Assembly: GCA_947561715.1 (NCBI GenBank)
Contig: OX387200.1
Span: forward strand, 4,466,501-4,530,500
Origin: Ascidia mentula
Taxonomy: Eukaryota > Chordata > Ascidiacea > Phlebobranchia > Ascidiidae
Direction of reading: 5' to 3'
DNA length: 64,000 bases
The notes beneath the pieces were generated by a model. It ran no database searches. It saw only the letters and a list, made by a program, of their open reading frames with translations, and was not told the origin of the DNA. Positions 1 through 10,799 of this stretch are shown here, piece after piece. The position numbers were made by a program, and so were the translations under genes. The first letter of the stretch is position 1. Each line of letters starts with the position of its first letter.

Positions 1-2464
1 ATTGTCCATAAATTGACAAAGCCCTCGTCGGTCGGGAAGGTGTGCTGTGTTATAAGCTCCATCATAACAACCAGGTTAATTCGGCTGAAAACACCTTGGG
101 CAAAGTCGAAAATTATCATGAGCCAGACAGATTGCTCGTAAACTGCGACAGTTAACCCCGTTTACATGACGGTTTAAGACGGCTTCGAAGCTGACTCGCC
201 GATCCGACTCTCTCGTTTTCGGCGAAGAGAAAAAGGCAAGCGTCTTAAGCCGTCTCGGCCTTCGATCTAACGCGGAGAGTGGTTTACGGGACAGCTTAAG
301 CGATTAAGTCAGCTTAAACCCAGTAGCGACAAGTGCCGCGAAGAAGTTAGGATTAGGTAATTTGTTTATGAGGTTGTGCGTTGAGGGTTTGCTGTTTACA
401 ATAAATCTTAAAAGTAAGAAACTAGTTCTAGTACAACTACGTGAGTATGCTCTATGCTGCAGGGGCGAGAAGGATGTGCTTACTCGAGTTAATTTTGATA
501 AATACTGCGCAAGTGTTAAATGAATTGTACAAGCATCAAGATACAAAAAAGCAACATTCGTTTTGAGGACCTAAGTTGCATTTTGGAGACCTGAAGGAAA
601 TAAATGCATTGCAGGAATGCTGACACTTGCTTGAAAGAAGAATGCACTTGTGTTAACTGTTTTCATTTGCTGCTGGATGTGCTATAATATAACAAGTCAA
701 TGCAAACTGGTTGTTTATTCATATTTAGGCTACTGCATCTCAATTATGCAAGGATTATGTGAACAACAATCAACCATAAAATACAAAAGCAGGCTTATGT
801 AAACCTTTTCTGTTTGTCAAAATAAAACAAATATGACAAGAATGCCATGACACATATTAACTATCACATCTTCTGTATATTTGTTTCAAATTAATTAACA
901 TTGGGCTGGTATGAAACATTCCATTCAGTCTTTTCTGACACTCAATTGTACATGGGATTACGGGATTAAGACAGCTTCTGAAAAGGATCCTGTGAAGAAG
1001 GACAGAGATAATTAATACTACTAAACATGAAATTTTCACTTGAATACTCTTACCATGGTGTAGTTGTGAACACATTCCAGGAAAATGCAGCCTTTTAGTT
1101 TAATCATCTATTATATCTGGCAAAGTAAACTCACATTATAATCAAGGACCAATTTGCAGCAACCATTTGCGTAAACTAACTGCCAATAACTTTTCTCTGC
1201 ATGCTTAGATTAGAAATATTGATAATTTATTTAGTACAGAGTCTGAATTTACAGCCTGTCAGCCCGAGACAGCTTAACTTAAGCTGACTTAAAAGCCCCA
1301 TGTAAATTCGTCGTTTTCGCGCGTCGAATTTGAAAATCACGTGACCCGGTCACGAGTCGACTTGATGCTCAAGTCGACTTGGCCATGTAAACAGGGTTAG
1401 TAAAACATACTGAAGCCAGGAAAAAAAGGCAACTTGTGAATTTAACCAAACGGATGTAGTTCTTAAATACGTTCACTAATTTGCCACCAACTACAGCTCC
1501 TAAAACCGATCCGCTCATGTAAGTAATTAGCAAGTAGCCCGACCACAGCCTTGGGTTTGTGAACTGCAAGGCCTCAAGCACTTGCTCTAAAAATGTCATT
1601 TGTATAATCGATGTTTGCAAATATATGGTAAACGTCAAAGCCAGAAGAGTGTACCAATCTACAAATAATTCTTTCGTCCTCTCCAGAAATTGTATTAAGT
1701 TTGCCCGCGGCTCATCGCTTTCACTGGCCTGCTTTATACGTTTAAGAGCTTGGGCATTAGTTGGGGGCAGCGGCGGTTCATCAGCTGCAAACCAAACTGC
1801 GAGGAGAAACAAAACAAAAGCTATCCCAGCACAGGCAAAGTTCAACCAACGATAGGTTCTCAAAATACTAGAAGGAGTAGAAATATCAGTCAGATTCAAC
1901 GACTGATTTACTTTCACTGGCAAACTATTGGAGGTGAAACCATTGAATTCAAGTTTAGGCGTTTCCTCTTCAATTATTGTAGTCCCAATGTAAACGGAGA
2001 CAAGGCCGAGTGATAAACCACCAACGGTTATTCCAAGAGCACTTCCCACTTCATTATCATGGAAACCACAAAACTGCCAATGTTGCTGGTAGTGATTTGT
2101 TGATGGCGTTGGTGACTCCGAGAATAAATTGACCAACAAAAGCCATAGCGAACAACTTATTGTTTAGTAGCGCGCTACCAACAAAAATAAAGCTACACGT
2201 GATACATGCAGTGGTGAGGATCAATAGCTTCCGAATTTTTAATTGGCGCCTTAAAAACATCCAAGCAAGTAGTGGGGCAGACAACATGGTACCAATGAAA
2301 AATCCCATTCCCATTAGATCGACTTCAGCATAGGTGATGTGAAAGAATGCAACCCAATCGCTGCTAAAAATGCCAAATGAAAAGTTCAGGCTTTGCAGTG
2401 TCAACGCAACAGCCAGAATGCTGACGATGAGCCATCTGGTTTTAAACAGCTTTGTTTCCATCAT
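1..2464 (-). pseudogene. MFS transporter copy 1 (SLC49/FLVCR-like), broken, runs off window
   Basis: This is a close copy of the intact transporter at 4882-6297, read on the minus strand from an ATG at 2462-2464. Two lesions are visible. First, one extra base near 2059 (TTATCATGG where the intact copy has TTATCTGG) shifts the frame just after the LWFP segment near residue 134. Second, a 1.25-kb element splits the gene at 152/1400. Bases 1-152 correspond to the downstream coding part of the intact copy, and the C-terminal end lies off the window. The remaining sequence is almost identical to copy 2, so inactivation looks recent. No intron is seen, as in its paralogues. A sequencing error could mimic the 1-nt shift, but the insertion alone would break the gene. 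Confidence 0.85.
153..1399. mobile_element. Non-autonomous DNA transposon with terminal inverted repeats
   Basis: The insertion is defined exactly by comparison with the uninterrupted copy at 4882-6297, where GCGACAG runs straight into TAAAACATAC. Its ends are TAACCCCGTTTACATG on the left and, on the opposite strand, TAACCCTGTTTACATG on the right: one mismatch in 16. A GT at 151-152 is repeated at 1400-1401, giving a 2-bp target duplication; AGT as a 3-bp duplication is also possible. Subterminal CAGCTTAA-type motifs recur near both ends. No transposase-like ORF is present; an 80-codon ORF inside has no recognisable features. The superfamily cannot be fixed from the ends alone. Confidence 0.8.
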
Positions 2465-3187
2465 TTTAACAATACGGACTTGTCTGTTTCAGAAAAGAGT
2501 TTGTTTAAGGTACTGTCATTTTTTTTCGTTTTAATCACAAAAACAGCCTTTTGTTTTTCTGATCGTTGACTGATGCTATACCTATTAGCAAATTATCACG
2601 AGGCCCTGCAAGCTGATCAAACTGCTTTCGTGATAACTTTTTGTTAATAAACAACGAACGCATTTTTCAGTCATTGCAATCTTGTAACAGCATCACACAT
2701 TTTGTTTGCATTTAATCAACATGCAGCCTTCGACCACGACAATGATTATTTAACCACCAATCGTTATGAAAAGGACGTGCTGCAGTACGTAGGCTATGTT
2801 TTTTTCAATACGCTGCGTCCAGTACGACAGACCTTATAAATACCTGGGCATGAATTTCGGCAACTAAATCATTACAATTTCTCTGTTTTCCTCAAAAATT
2901 CCTATCTACGCTCTTAATCAATAGACACAAGAATAAACAAAAATAAACAAGACATATATCGCTAAAACCATACAGATTACAAGCTTTCGTCCTATACTGC
3001 AAATAGTTGTATATTACCGATGTTGAAGTGATTTAATTTGCGTAACCCAGTAGAAATTTTGAGGCTTTTGTAGATTTTTTGTTGCTGAAGCGCGTAACGT
3101 ACAAAATATTGCGACCCTGATTAAACATTTCTGAAATATCACAAAATTTCAAAAGCTTGAATATTCCTTCTTCCCAAAACACCGTCA

Positions 3188-3620
3188 CTACTTTGCGTTG
3201 GACAAAAGCTTGAGAGTTTCAGCAGATTCAGCGTCCGCTCGTCGAAATTTCACTTTTGACAAAAACACAATCACCACAGCCACCAACACCATTAAGTATT
3301 GCACAATGAGGACAGATAGCGGACCCAAACTTTTGTACAAACCTCTTCCGATCGCGTGATACATGAAGTGGTGAGGATCATTAGCTTCCGAATTTGCAAT
3401 AGATGCCTTAAAAACATCTAAGCAAGTGGGACAGACAACATGGTTTCGATGCAAAACCCCATTCCTATCAGATCAACTTTAGCATATGTGATGTGAAACA
3501 ATGCAACCCAATCGCTGTTAAAAATCCCAAAGGCAATTTTAGGTTTTGAAGCATCATCGCAACAGCCACAATGCAGACTATGAATCACCTAACTTTGTAC
3601 AAGTTTGTGTCTATAATTTC
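3188..3620 (-). pseudogene. Relic of a copy-4-like MFS transporter with large internal deletion
   Basis: On the minus strand this joins the N-terminal coding part of a gene like the one at 10800-12269 (start to the FLRRQL region) directly to its C-terminal part (GRGLYKSLGPLSV to the SNAK end). About 1 kb between them is missing, with a junction near 3351-3358 around CGATCGCG. The start codon and upstream frame are also degraded, leaving an 88-codon open stretch. It is a deletion derivative rather than a gene. The same relic, with an identical 88-residue translation, occurs at 7021-7450. Confidence 0.85.
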
Positions 3621-4881
3621 AGAATGCAGGGTTGTCCTTAAGAAAGAGGGCGCTATGTAAATCGACGATATATAGATTTGCATCATTTTAACCACTGGAA
3701 ATATACAGTTTATTTCACATTCTCGCTATCTCAATCTTTCCACCTCAATTTTCTGGTAGGTCCTGTGTGTTCAATTATTTTTCGTGGTAACTTTTTGCGA
3801 ACATAAAATTTTAGCTGTGTTCGGTCGTTGCATCGGTTAACTAATCGCACATGTCATACCTTTTGTTTGCAGTAAATCATCGGATAATAGACAATGGATA
3901 TGTTGTATAATACTTCCGTCCGTTGTTGAAAGGACGTAGGCAGAAAAAAATTAAGGGATGGGACAAAAATGTTTTTCTGTGTGATTTTCGGACTTCCTTA
4001 TTCCTGCCCTGGTAGCTATGTATCAGTGTTCTCGTTTCAAAGGCCTGTCTTATTTGCAGATGATCGTAATACCAATATCCTAACAAAGCGGATCGCGGCG
4101 CGTGTAGCATTTTCAACAACAACTTGGAAATTGGTTGTTCATTTTCAGTAGGAAGCAAAAAGTTTATGACAACATGTTGGACGATGTGAGGTCACAATTC
4201 AGGTGATATAAGAATAAAAGAAAATATGGCCCGGAAAAGTGTTTTGCAGCGCGAGGCCGCATGGAATCCAGTCTTACTTTTTAAAACATGGAAAGGAACT
4301 AAGCGTGAGACCAGCCATAATTTCCGCAATAAGCATCTGCTTCCCGTCACGTGGTCAATCAAATCTAACAAGGTGTTTGTGTTTCCCAACCTGACTTCGC
4401 TGTAACTCGCAAAGCAGTCACGTGACGTTTCATGACAAGGCAAATATCATTTTCCAAATGCCGTATGTACGAAGCAAATTAACAATTTGATGCACCCCAT
4501 ATTTAGTGGGAATAAACTCCTATAATGTTACAATGTATAAACTCGTTTTTGCACTCGCTTTTGACATTTTAAACAATCAAGCTAATATGCTTTGGTGTGA
4601 TTAAACACAGGCTTCCTGTTATAACAAAACAAGTCGGTGGGAAATACTTGGTGTACACATTTATTATATCTCGCATGTAACGCCAAACCGGGAACAACTC
4701 ACCAAAGTACTGACAGCAATATAAGTCCATGCAAATTCTTTGATGGTAAGAGGTGGCTCGATTTTTTTTGTTGCAAATAAGTTTTGTGACATTTTTAAAC
4801 AGAATATTTTGGAACGTCAAACAAAAAGGTGACAAAAATTGTATTGTATAACTCGGTCGAAGTTTCTTTTCAACAAACATC

Positions 4882-6297
4882 CTACTTTGCGTTTGCCAAA
4901 AGTCTGGTTGCTTCAGCTATTTCAACATCTGCTCGACGTAGCTCTAGTTTGGCTACAAAGAAAATTACCATAGCCAATAGCAATATAATACATTGCATAA
5001 TAAGGACGGACATAGGGCCCAAACCTTTGTATAAAGCCCTTCCGACTGCAACCAACGTTGTCCCGTATATTCCGTCGACAGTTATAGTCCATAGATTGAC
5101 AAAGCCCTCGTCGGTCGGGAAGGTGTGCTGTGTTATAAGTTCCATGATAACAACCACGTTAATTCGGCTAAAAACACCTTGGGCAAAGTCGAAAATTATC
5201 ATGAGCCAGACAGATTGCTCGTAAACTGCGACAGTAAAACATACTGAAGTCAGGAAAAAAAGGCAACTGGTGAATTTAACCAAACGGATGTAGTTCTTAA
5301 ATACGTTCACTAATTTGCCACCAACTGCAGCTCCTAAAACCGTACCGCTCATGTAACTAATTAGCAAGTAGCCCGACCACAGCCTTGGGTTTGTGAACTG
5401 CAAGGCCTCAAGCACTTCCTCTAAAAATGTAATTTGTACAATCGCTGTTTGCAAATATATGGTAAAAGTCAAAGCCAGAAGAGTGTACCAATCTACAAAT
5501 AATTCTTTCGTCCTCTCCAGAAATTGGATTAAGTTTGCTCGTGGCTCATCGCTTGCACTGGTCCGATTTCTTCGTTTAAGAGCTTGGGCATGAGTCGGAG
5601 GCAACGGCGGTTCATCAGCTGCAAACCAAACTGCGAGGAGAAACAAAACGAAAGCTATCCCAGCACAGGCAAAATTCAACCAACAGTAGGTTCTCAAAAT
5701 ACCAGAAGGAGTAGAAGTATCAGTCACATTCAACGACTGATTTACTCTCACTGGCAAACTATTGGAGGTGAAACCATTGAACTCAAGTTTAGGCGTTTCC
5801 TCCGCAATTATTGTAGTCCCAATGTAAACGGAGACAAGGCCGAGTGATAAACCACCAACAGTTATTCCAAGAGCACTTCCCACTTCATTATCTGGAAACC
5901 ACAAAACTGCCAATGTTGCTGGTAGTGATTTGTTGATGGCGTTGGTGACTCCGAGAATAAATTGACCAACAAAAGCCATAGCGAACAACTTATTGTTTAG
6001 TAGCGCGCTACCAACAAGAATAAAGCTACACCTGATACATGCAGTGGTGAGGATCAATAGCTTCCGAATTTTTAATTGGCGCCTTAAAAACATCCAAGCA
6101 AGTAGTGGGGCAGACAACATGGTTCCAATGAAAAATCCCATTCCCATTAAATCGACTTCAGCATAGGTGATGTGAAAGAATGCAACCCAATCGCTGCTAA
6201 AAATGCCAAATGAAAAGTTCAGGCTTTGCAGTGCCAACGCAACAGCCAGAATGCTGACGATGAGCCATCTGGTTTTAAACAGCTTTGTTTCCATCAT
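4882..6297 (-). CDS. MFS transporter, SLC49/FLVCR-like (copy 2)
   Basis: This is an intact single-exon gene for a 471-aa membrane transporter. About twelve hydrophobic segments are readable: the N-terminal six run to about residue 230, followed by a charged cytosolic loop (PPLPPTHAQALKRRNR) and the C-terminal six. The loop after segment 5 carries NQS and NVT N-glycosylation sequons and should face outward. Family assignment rests on two stretches that resemble FLVCR proteins: PATLAVLWFPDNEVGSALGI, and an EL-rich stretch followed by FPTDEG before the last two helices. SLC49 members move haem, choline or related solutes; the substrate here is unknown. The start is the first Met, MMETKLFKTRW, shared with copies 1 and 3. 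Its 3' half is nearly identical to copy 3 and its 5' half to copy 1. Confidence 0.85.
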   Translation of the reverse strand: MMETKLFKTRWLIVSILAVALALQSLNFSFGIFSSDWVAFFHITYAEVDLMGMGFFIGTMLSAPLLAWMFLRRQLKIRKLLILTTACIRCSFILVGSALLNNKLFAMAFVGQFILGVTNAINKSLPATLAVLWFPDNEVGSALGITVGGLSLGLVSVYIGTTIIAEETPKLEFNGFTSNSLPVRVNQSLNVTDTSTPSGILRTYCWLNFACAGIAFVLFLLAVWFAADEPPLPPTHAQALKRRNRTSASDEPRANLIQFLERTKELFVDWYTLLALTFTIYLQTAIVQITFLEEVLEALQFTNPRLWSGYLLISYMSGTVLGAAVGGKLVNVFKNYIRLVKFTSCLFFLTSVCFTVAVYEQSVWLMIIFDFAQGVFSRINVVVIMELITQHTFPTDEGFVNLWTITVDGIYGTTLVAVGRALYKGLGPMSVLIMQCIILLLAMVIFFVAKLELRRADVEIAEATRLLANAK

Positions 6298-7020
6298 TTT
6301 AACAATACGGACTTGTCTGTTTCAGAAAAGAGTTTGTTTAAGGTACTGTCACTTTTTTTCGTTTTAATCACAGAAACAGCCTTTTGTTTTTCTGATCGTT
6401 GACTGATGCTATACCTATTAGCAAATTATCACGAGGCCCTGCAAGCTGATCAAACTGCTTTCGTGATAACTTTTTGTTAATAAACAACGAACGCATTTTT
6501 CAGTCATTGCAATCTTGTAACAGCATCACACATTTTGTTTGCATTTAATCAACATGCAGCCATCGACCACGACAATGATTATTTAACCACCAATCGTTAT
6601 TAAAAGGACGTGCTGCAGTACGTAGGCTATGTTTTTTTCAATACGCTGCGTCCAGTACGACAGACCTTATAAATAGCTGGGCATGAATTTCGGCAACTAA
6701 ATCATTACAATTTCTCTGTTTTCCTCAAAAATTCCTATCTACGCTCTTAATCAATAGACACAAGAATAAACAAAAATAAACAAGACATATATCGCTAAAA
6801 CCATACAGATTACAAGCTTTCGTCCTATACTGCAAATAGTTGTATATTACCGATGTTGAAGTGATTTAATTTGCGTAACCCAGTAGAAATTTTGAGGCTT
6901 TTGTAGATTTTTTGTTGCTGAAGCGCGTAACGTACAAAATATTGCGACCCTGATTAAACATTTCTGAAATATCACAAAATTTCAAAAGCTTGAATATTCC
7001 TTCTTCCCAAAACACCGTCA

Positions 7021-7450
7021 CTACTTTGCGTTGGACAAAAGCTTGAGAGTTTCAGCAGATTCAGCGTCCGCTCGTCGAAATTTCACTTTTGACAAAAACA
7101 CAATCACCACAGCCACCAACACCATTAAGTATTGCACAATGAGGACAGATAGCGGACCCAAACTTTTGTACAAACCTCTTCCGATCGCGTGATACATGAA
7201 GTGGTGAGGATCATTAGCTTCCGAATTTGCAATAGATGCCTTAAAAACATCTAAGCAAGTGGGACAGACAACATGGTTTCGATGCAAAACCCCATTCCTA
7301 TCAGATCAACTTTAGCATATGTGATGTGAAACAATGCAACCCAATCGCTGTTAAAAATCCCAAAGGCAATTTTAGGTTTTGAAGCATCATCGCAACAGCC
7401 ACAATGCAGACTATGAATCACCTAACTTTGTACAAGTTTGTGTCTATAAT
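7021..7450 (-). pseudogene. Second relic of a copy-4-like MFS transporter
   Basis: This has the same internal deletion and junction as the relic at 3188-3620, and the 88-residue translation of its C-terminal part is identical. The deletion therefore predates the duplication of the unit. The flanking spacer (6298-7020 and 7451-8719) holds nothing else that I can support. Confidence 0.85.
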
Positions 7451-8719
7451 TTCAGAATGCAGGGTTGTCCTTAAGAAAGAGGGGCCTATGTAAATCAACG
7501 ATATATAGATTTGCATCACTTAAACCACTGGAAATATACATTTTATTTCACATTCTCGCTATCTCAATCTTTCCACCCTAATTTCGTGGTAGTTCCTGTA
7601 TGTTCAATTACTTTTCGTGGTAACTTTTTGCGAACATAAAATTTTGGCTGTGTTCGGTCGTTGCATCGATTAACTAATCGCATATGCCATACCTTTTGTT
7701 TGCAGTAAATCATCGGATAATAGGCATGGGATATGTTGTATAATACTTCCGTCCGTTGTTGAAAGGACGTACGCAGAAAAAAAAATAAGGGATGTGACAA
7801 AAACGTTTTTCTGTGTGATTTTCGGACTTCCTAATTCCTGCCCTGGTAGCTATGTATCAGTTATCAGTGTTTCCAGGGCCTGTCTTATTTGCAGATGATC
7901 GTAATACCAATATCCTAACAAAGCGGATCGCGGCGCGTGTAGCATTTTCAACAACAACTTAGAAATTGGTTGTTTATTTTCAGTGGATAGCCAAAAAGTT
8001 TATGACAACATACTGGACTATGTGAGGTCACAATTCAGGTGATATAAGAATAAAAGATAATATGACCCGGGAAAGTGTTTTACAGCGCGAAGTCGCATGG
8101 AATCCAGTCTCACTTTTTGAAACGTGGAAAGGAATTATAGACGTAAGATCAGCCATAATTTCCGCAATAAGCATCTGCTTTCCGTCACGTGGTCAATCAA
8201 ATCTAACAAAGTGTTTGTGTTTCCCAACCTGACTTCGCTGTAACTCGCAAAGCAGTCACGTGACGTTTCATGACAAGGCAAATACCATTTTCCAAATGCC
8301 GAATGTACGAAGCAAATTAACAATTTGATGCACCCCATATTTAGTGGCAATAAACTCCTATAATGTTACAATGTACAAACTCGTTTTTGTACTCGCTTTT
8401 GACATTTTGAACAATCAAGCTAATATGCTTTGGTGTAATTAAACACAGGCTTCCTGTAATAACAAAACAAGTCGGTGGGAAATACTTGGTGTACACATTT
8501 ATTATATCTCGCATGTAACGCCAAAACGCGAATAACTCACCAAAGTACTGACAGCAATAAAAGTCCATGCAAATTCTTTGATGGTAAGAAGTGGCACGAT
8601 TTTTTTTGTTGCAAATAAGTTTTGTGGCTTTTTTAAACAGAAAATTTTGGAACGTCAAACAAAAAGGTGACAAAAATTCTATAGTATAACTCGGTCGAAG
8701 TTCTTTTACAACAAACATC

Positions 8720-10141
8720 CTACTTTGCGTTTGCCAAAAGTCTGGTTGCTTCAGCTATTTCAACATCTGCTCGACGTAGCTCTAGTTTGGCTACAAACAA
8801 AATCACCATAGCCAATAGCAATATAATACATTGCATAATGAGGACGGACATAGGGCCCAAACCTTTGTATAAAGCCCTTCCGACTGCAACCAACGTTGTC
8901 CCGTATATTCCGTCGACAGTTATAGTCCATAGATTGACAAAGCCCTCGTCGGTCGGGAAGGTGTGCTGTGTTATAAGTTCCATGATAACAACCACGTTAA
9001 TTCGGCTAAAAACACCTTGGGCAAAGTCGAAAATTATCATGAGCCAGACAGATTGCTCGTAAACTGCGACAGTAAAACATACTGAAGTCAGGAAAAAAAG
9101 GCAACTGGTGAATTTAACCAAACGGATGTAGTTCTTAAATACGTTCACTAATTTGCCACCAACTGCAGCTCCTAAAACCGTACCGCTCATGTAACTAATT
9201 AGCAAGTAGCCCGACCACAGCCTTGGGTTTGTGAACTGCAAGGCCTCAAGCACTTCCTCTAAAAATGTAATTTGTACAATCGCTGTTTGCAAATATATGG
9301 TAAAAGTCAAAGCAAGAAGAGTGTACCAATCTACAAATAATTCTTTCGTCCTCCCTAGAAATTGGATTAAGTTTGCTCGAGGCTTATCGCTTTCATTGGT
9401 CCGATTTCTTCGTTTAAGAGCTTGGGCATGAGTCGGAGGCAATGGCGGTTCATCAGCTGCAAACCAAACTGCGAGGAGAAACAAAACAAAAGCTATCCCA
9501 GCACAGGCAGAGTTCAACCAACAGTAGGTTCTCAAAATACTAGAAGGAGTAGAAGTATCAGTCACATTCAACGACTGATTTACTCTCATTGGCAAACTAT
9601 TGGAGGTGAAGCTTTTATCATTGGGCTCAAGTTTAGGCGTTTTCTCCGCAATTATTGTAGTCCCAATATAAACGCCGACAAGGCCGAGTGATAAACCACC
9701 AACGGTTATCCCAAGAGCACTTCCCACTTCACTATCTGGAAACCACAAAACTGCCAATGTAGCTGGTAGTGATTTGTTGATGGCGTTGGCGACTCCGAGA
9801 ATACTTTGACCGACAACAGCCATAGCGAACAACTTATTGTTTAGTAGCGCGCTACCAACAAGGATAAAGCTACACGTGATACATGAAGTTGTGAGGATCA
9901 GGAGCTTTCGAATTTTTAATTGGCGCCTTAAAAACATCCAAGCAAGTAGTGGGGCAGACAACATGGTACCAATGAAGTATCCCATTCCCATCAGATCAAC
10001 ATCAGCATAGGTGATGTGAAAGAATGCAACCCAATCGCTGTTGAAAATGCCAAATGTAAAGTTCTGACTTTGTAACATTAACGCAATAGCCAGAATGCTG
10101 ACGATGAGCCATCTGGTTTTAAACAGCTCAGTTTCCATCAT
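8720..10141 (-). CDS. MFS transporter, SLC49/FLVCR-like (copy 3)
   Basis: This is an intact single-exon gene of 473 aa. It has the same layout as copy 2: twelve hydrophobic segments, an outward loop with NQS and NVT sequons, and a cytosolic loop between segments 6 and 7. From LLALTFTIYLQTAIVQITFL to the C-terminus it differs from copy 2 by about one residue (ILFVAKL for IFFVAKL). The N-terminal half is clearly more diverged (for example QSQNFTFGIFNSDW for QSLNFSFGIFSSDW, and a two-residue insertion in the loop). This uneven divergence points to gene conversion of the 3' half. As in copy 2, the substrate is not predictable from sequence. Confidence 0.85.
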   Translation of the reverse strand: MMETELFKTRWLIVSILAIALMLQSQNFTFGIFNSDWVAFFHITYADVDLMGMGYFIGTMLSAPLLAWMFLRRQLKIRKLLILTTSCITCSFILVGSALLNNKLFAMAVVGQSILGVANAINKSLPATLAVLWFPDSEVGSALGITVGGLSLGLVGVYIGTTIIAEKTPKLEPNDKSFTSNSLPMRVNQSLNVTDTSTPSSILRTYCWLNSACAGIAFVLFLLAVWFAADEPPLPPTHAQALKRRNRTNESDKPRANLIQFLGRTKELFVDWYTLLALTFTIYLQTAIVQITFLEEVLEALQFTNPRLWSGYLLISYMSGTVLGAAVGGKLVNVFKNYIRLVKFTSCLFFLTSVCFTVAVYEQSVWLMIIFDFAQGVFSRINVVVIMELITQHTFPTDEGFVNLWTITVDGIYGTTLVAVGRALYKGLGPMSVLIMQCIILLLAMVILFVAKLELRRADVEIAEATRLLANAK

Positions 10142-10799
10142 TTTTATAACACTGACTTGTCTGTTTCAGAAAAGAATTTGTTTAAGGTACTGTCATTTTT
10201 TGTCGTTTTATTCGCATAAACAGCTTGTTGTTTTTTCTGTTCGTTGACTGATACTACACCTATTAGCAAATTATCACACGGCCCTGCATGCTGATCAAAC
10301 TGCTTTCGTGATAACTTTATGTTGATGAACAACGAACGCATTTTTCAGTCATTGCAGTTTTGTAACAGCATCACACATTTTGTTTGCATTTAATCAACAT
10401 GCAGCCATCGGCCATGACAATGATTATTTAACCACCAATCGTTATTAAAAGGACGTGCTGCAGTATACGTAGGCTATGATTTTTTCAGTTAGCTGCATCC
10501 CGTAAGACAGACCTGCTGGGCATGAATTTTGGTAACTAAATCATTACAAATATTTTATTTATATTTCACAAAAACTCGAAACAAGAAATATCACAAAATT
10601 TCACAATCTTGAATAATAATACGTAAAGGAAGGTATTACTGACAATTTCATTGGCTGTGCGCAACCAAGCGGATTGTTCAGTTTAAGTGACGTTACACTA
10701 ATCACTATAAAAGGTCCAAAAAATACAATACATGTCAAATTGTTGGCGTAATCTTTTTTGCAAGAATTTATTTATTTCCTTCCTTCCAAAACCCCGTCA

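Larger units (their letters stand above)
1..4881. repeat. Tandem duplication unit 1 (transporter gene plus spacer)
   Basis: Copy 1 and its upstream spacer (2465-4881) match copy 2 and its spacer (6298-8719) along their whole length. The spacers are 2417 and 2422 bp and carry the same relic pseudogene. The offset between units is about 3.84 kb. The spacer outside the relic (2465-3187 and 3621-4881) shows no other gene that I can support; short ORFs there are shared by descent and have no recognisable features. Confidence 0.85.
4882..8719. repeat. Tandem duplication unit 2
   Basis: This second ~3.84-kb unit comprises the copy 2 transporter and a spacer matching unit 1 base for base over long stretches. 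A third, truncated unit starts at 8720: copy 3 plus roughly the first 400 bp of the spacer, to about 10540. There the match ends, and the 3' flank of the copy 4 gene follows. The order suggests an ancestral pair (A-type gene, spacer, B-type gene) in which the B gene was deleted to a relic before the most recent duplication. Confidence 0.8.

Noticed and set aside
304-546. 80-codon minus-strand ORF inside the transposon
   Set aside because: No transposase motif, composition driven by AT-rich sequence; too short to mobilise the element.
1559-2013. Plus-strand ORFs opposite the transporters (also at 5393, 9231, 11502, 11749)
   Set aside because: Antisense shadows of the conserved minus-strand coding sequence; they recur only because the genes are duplicated.
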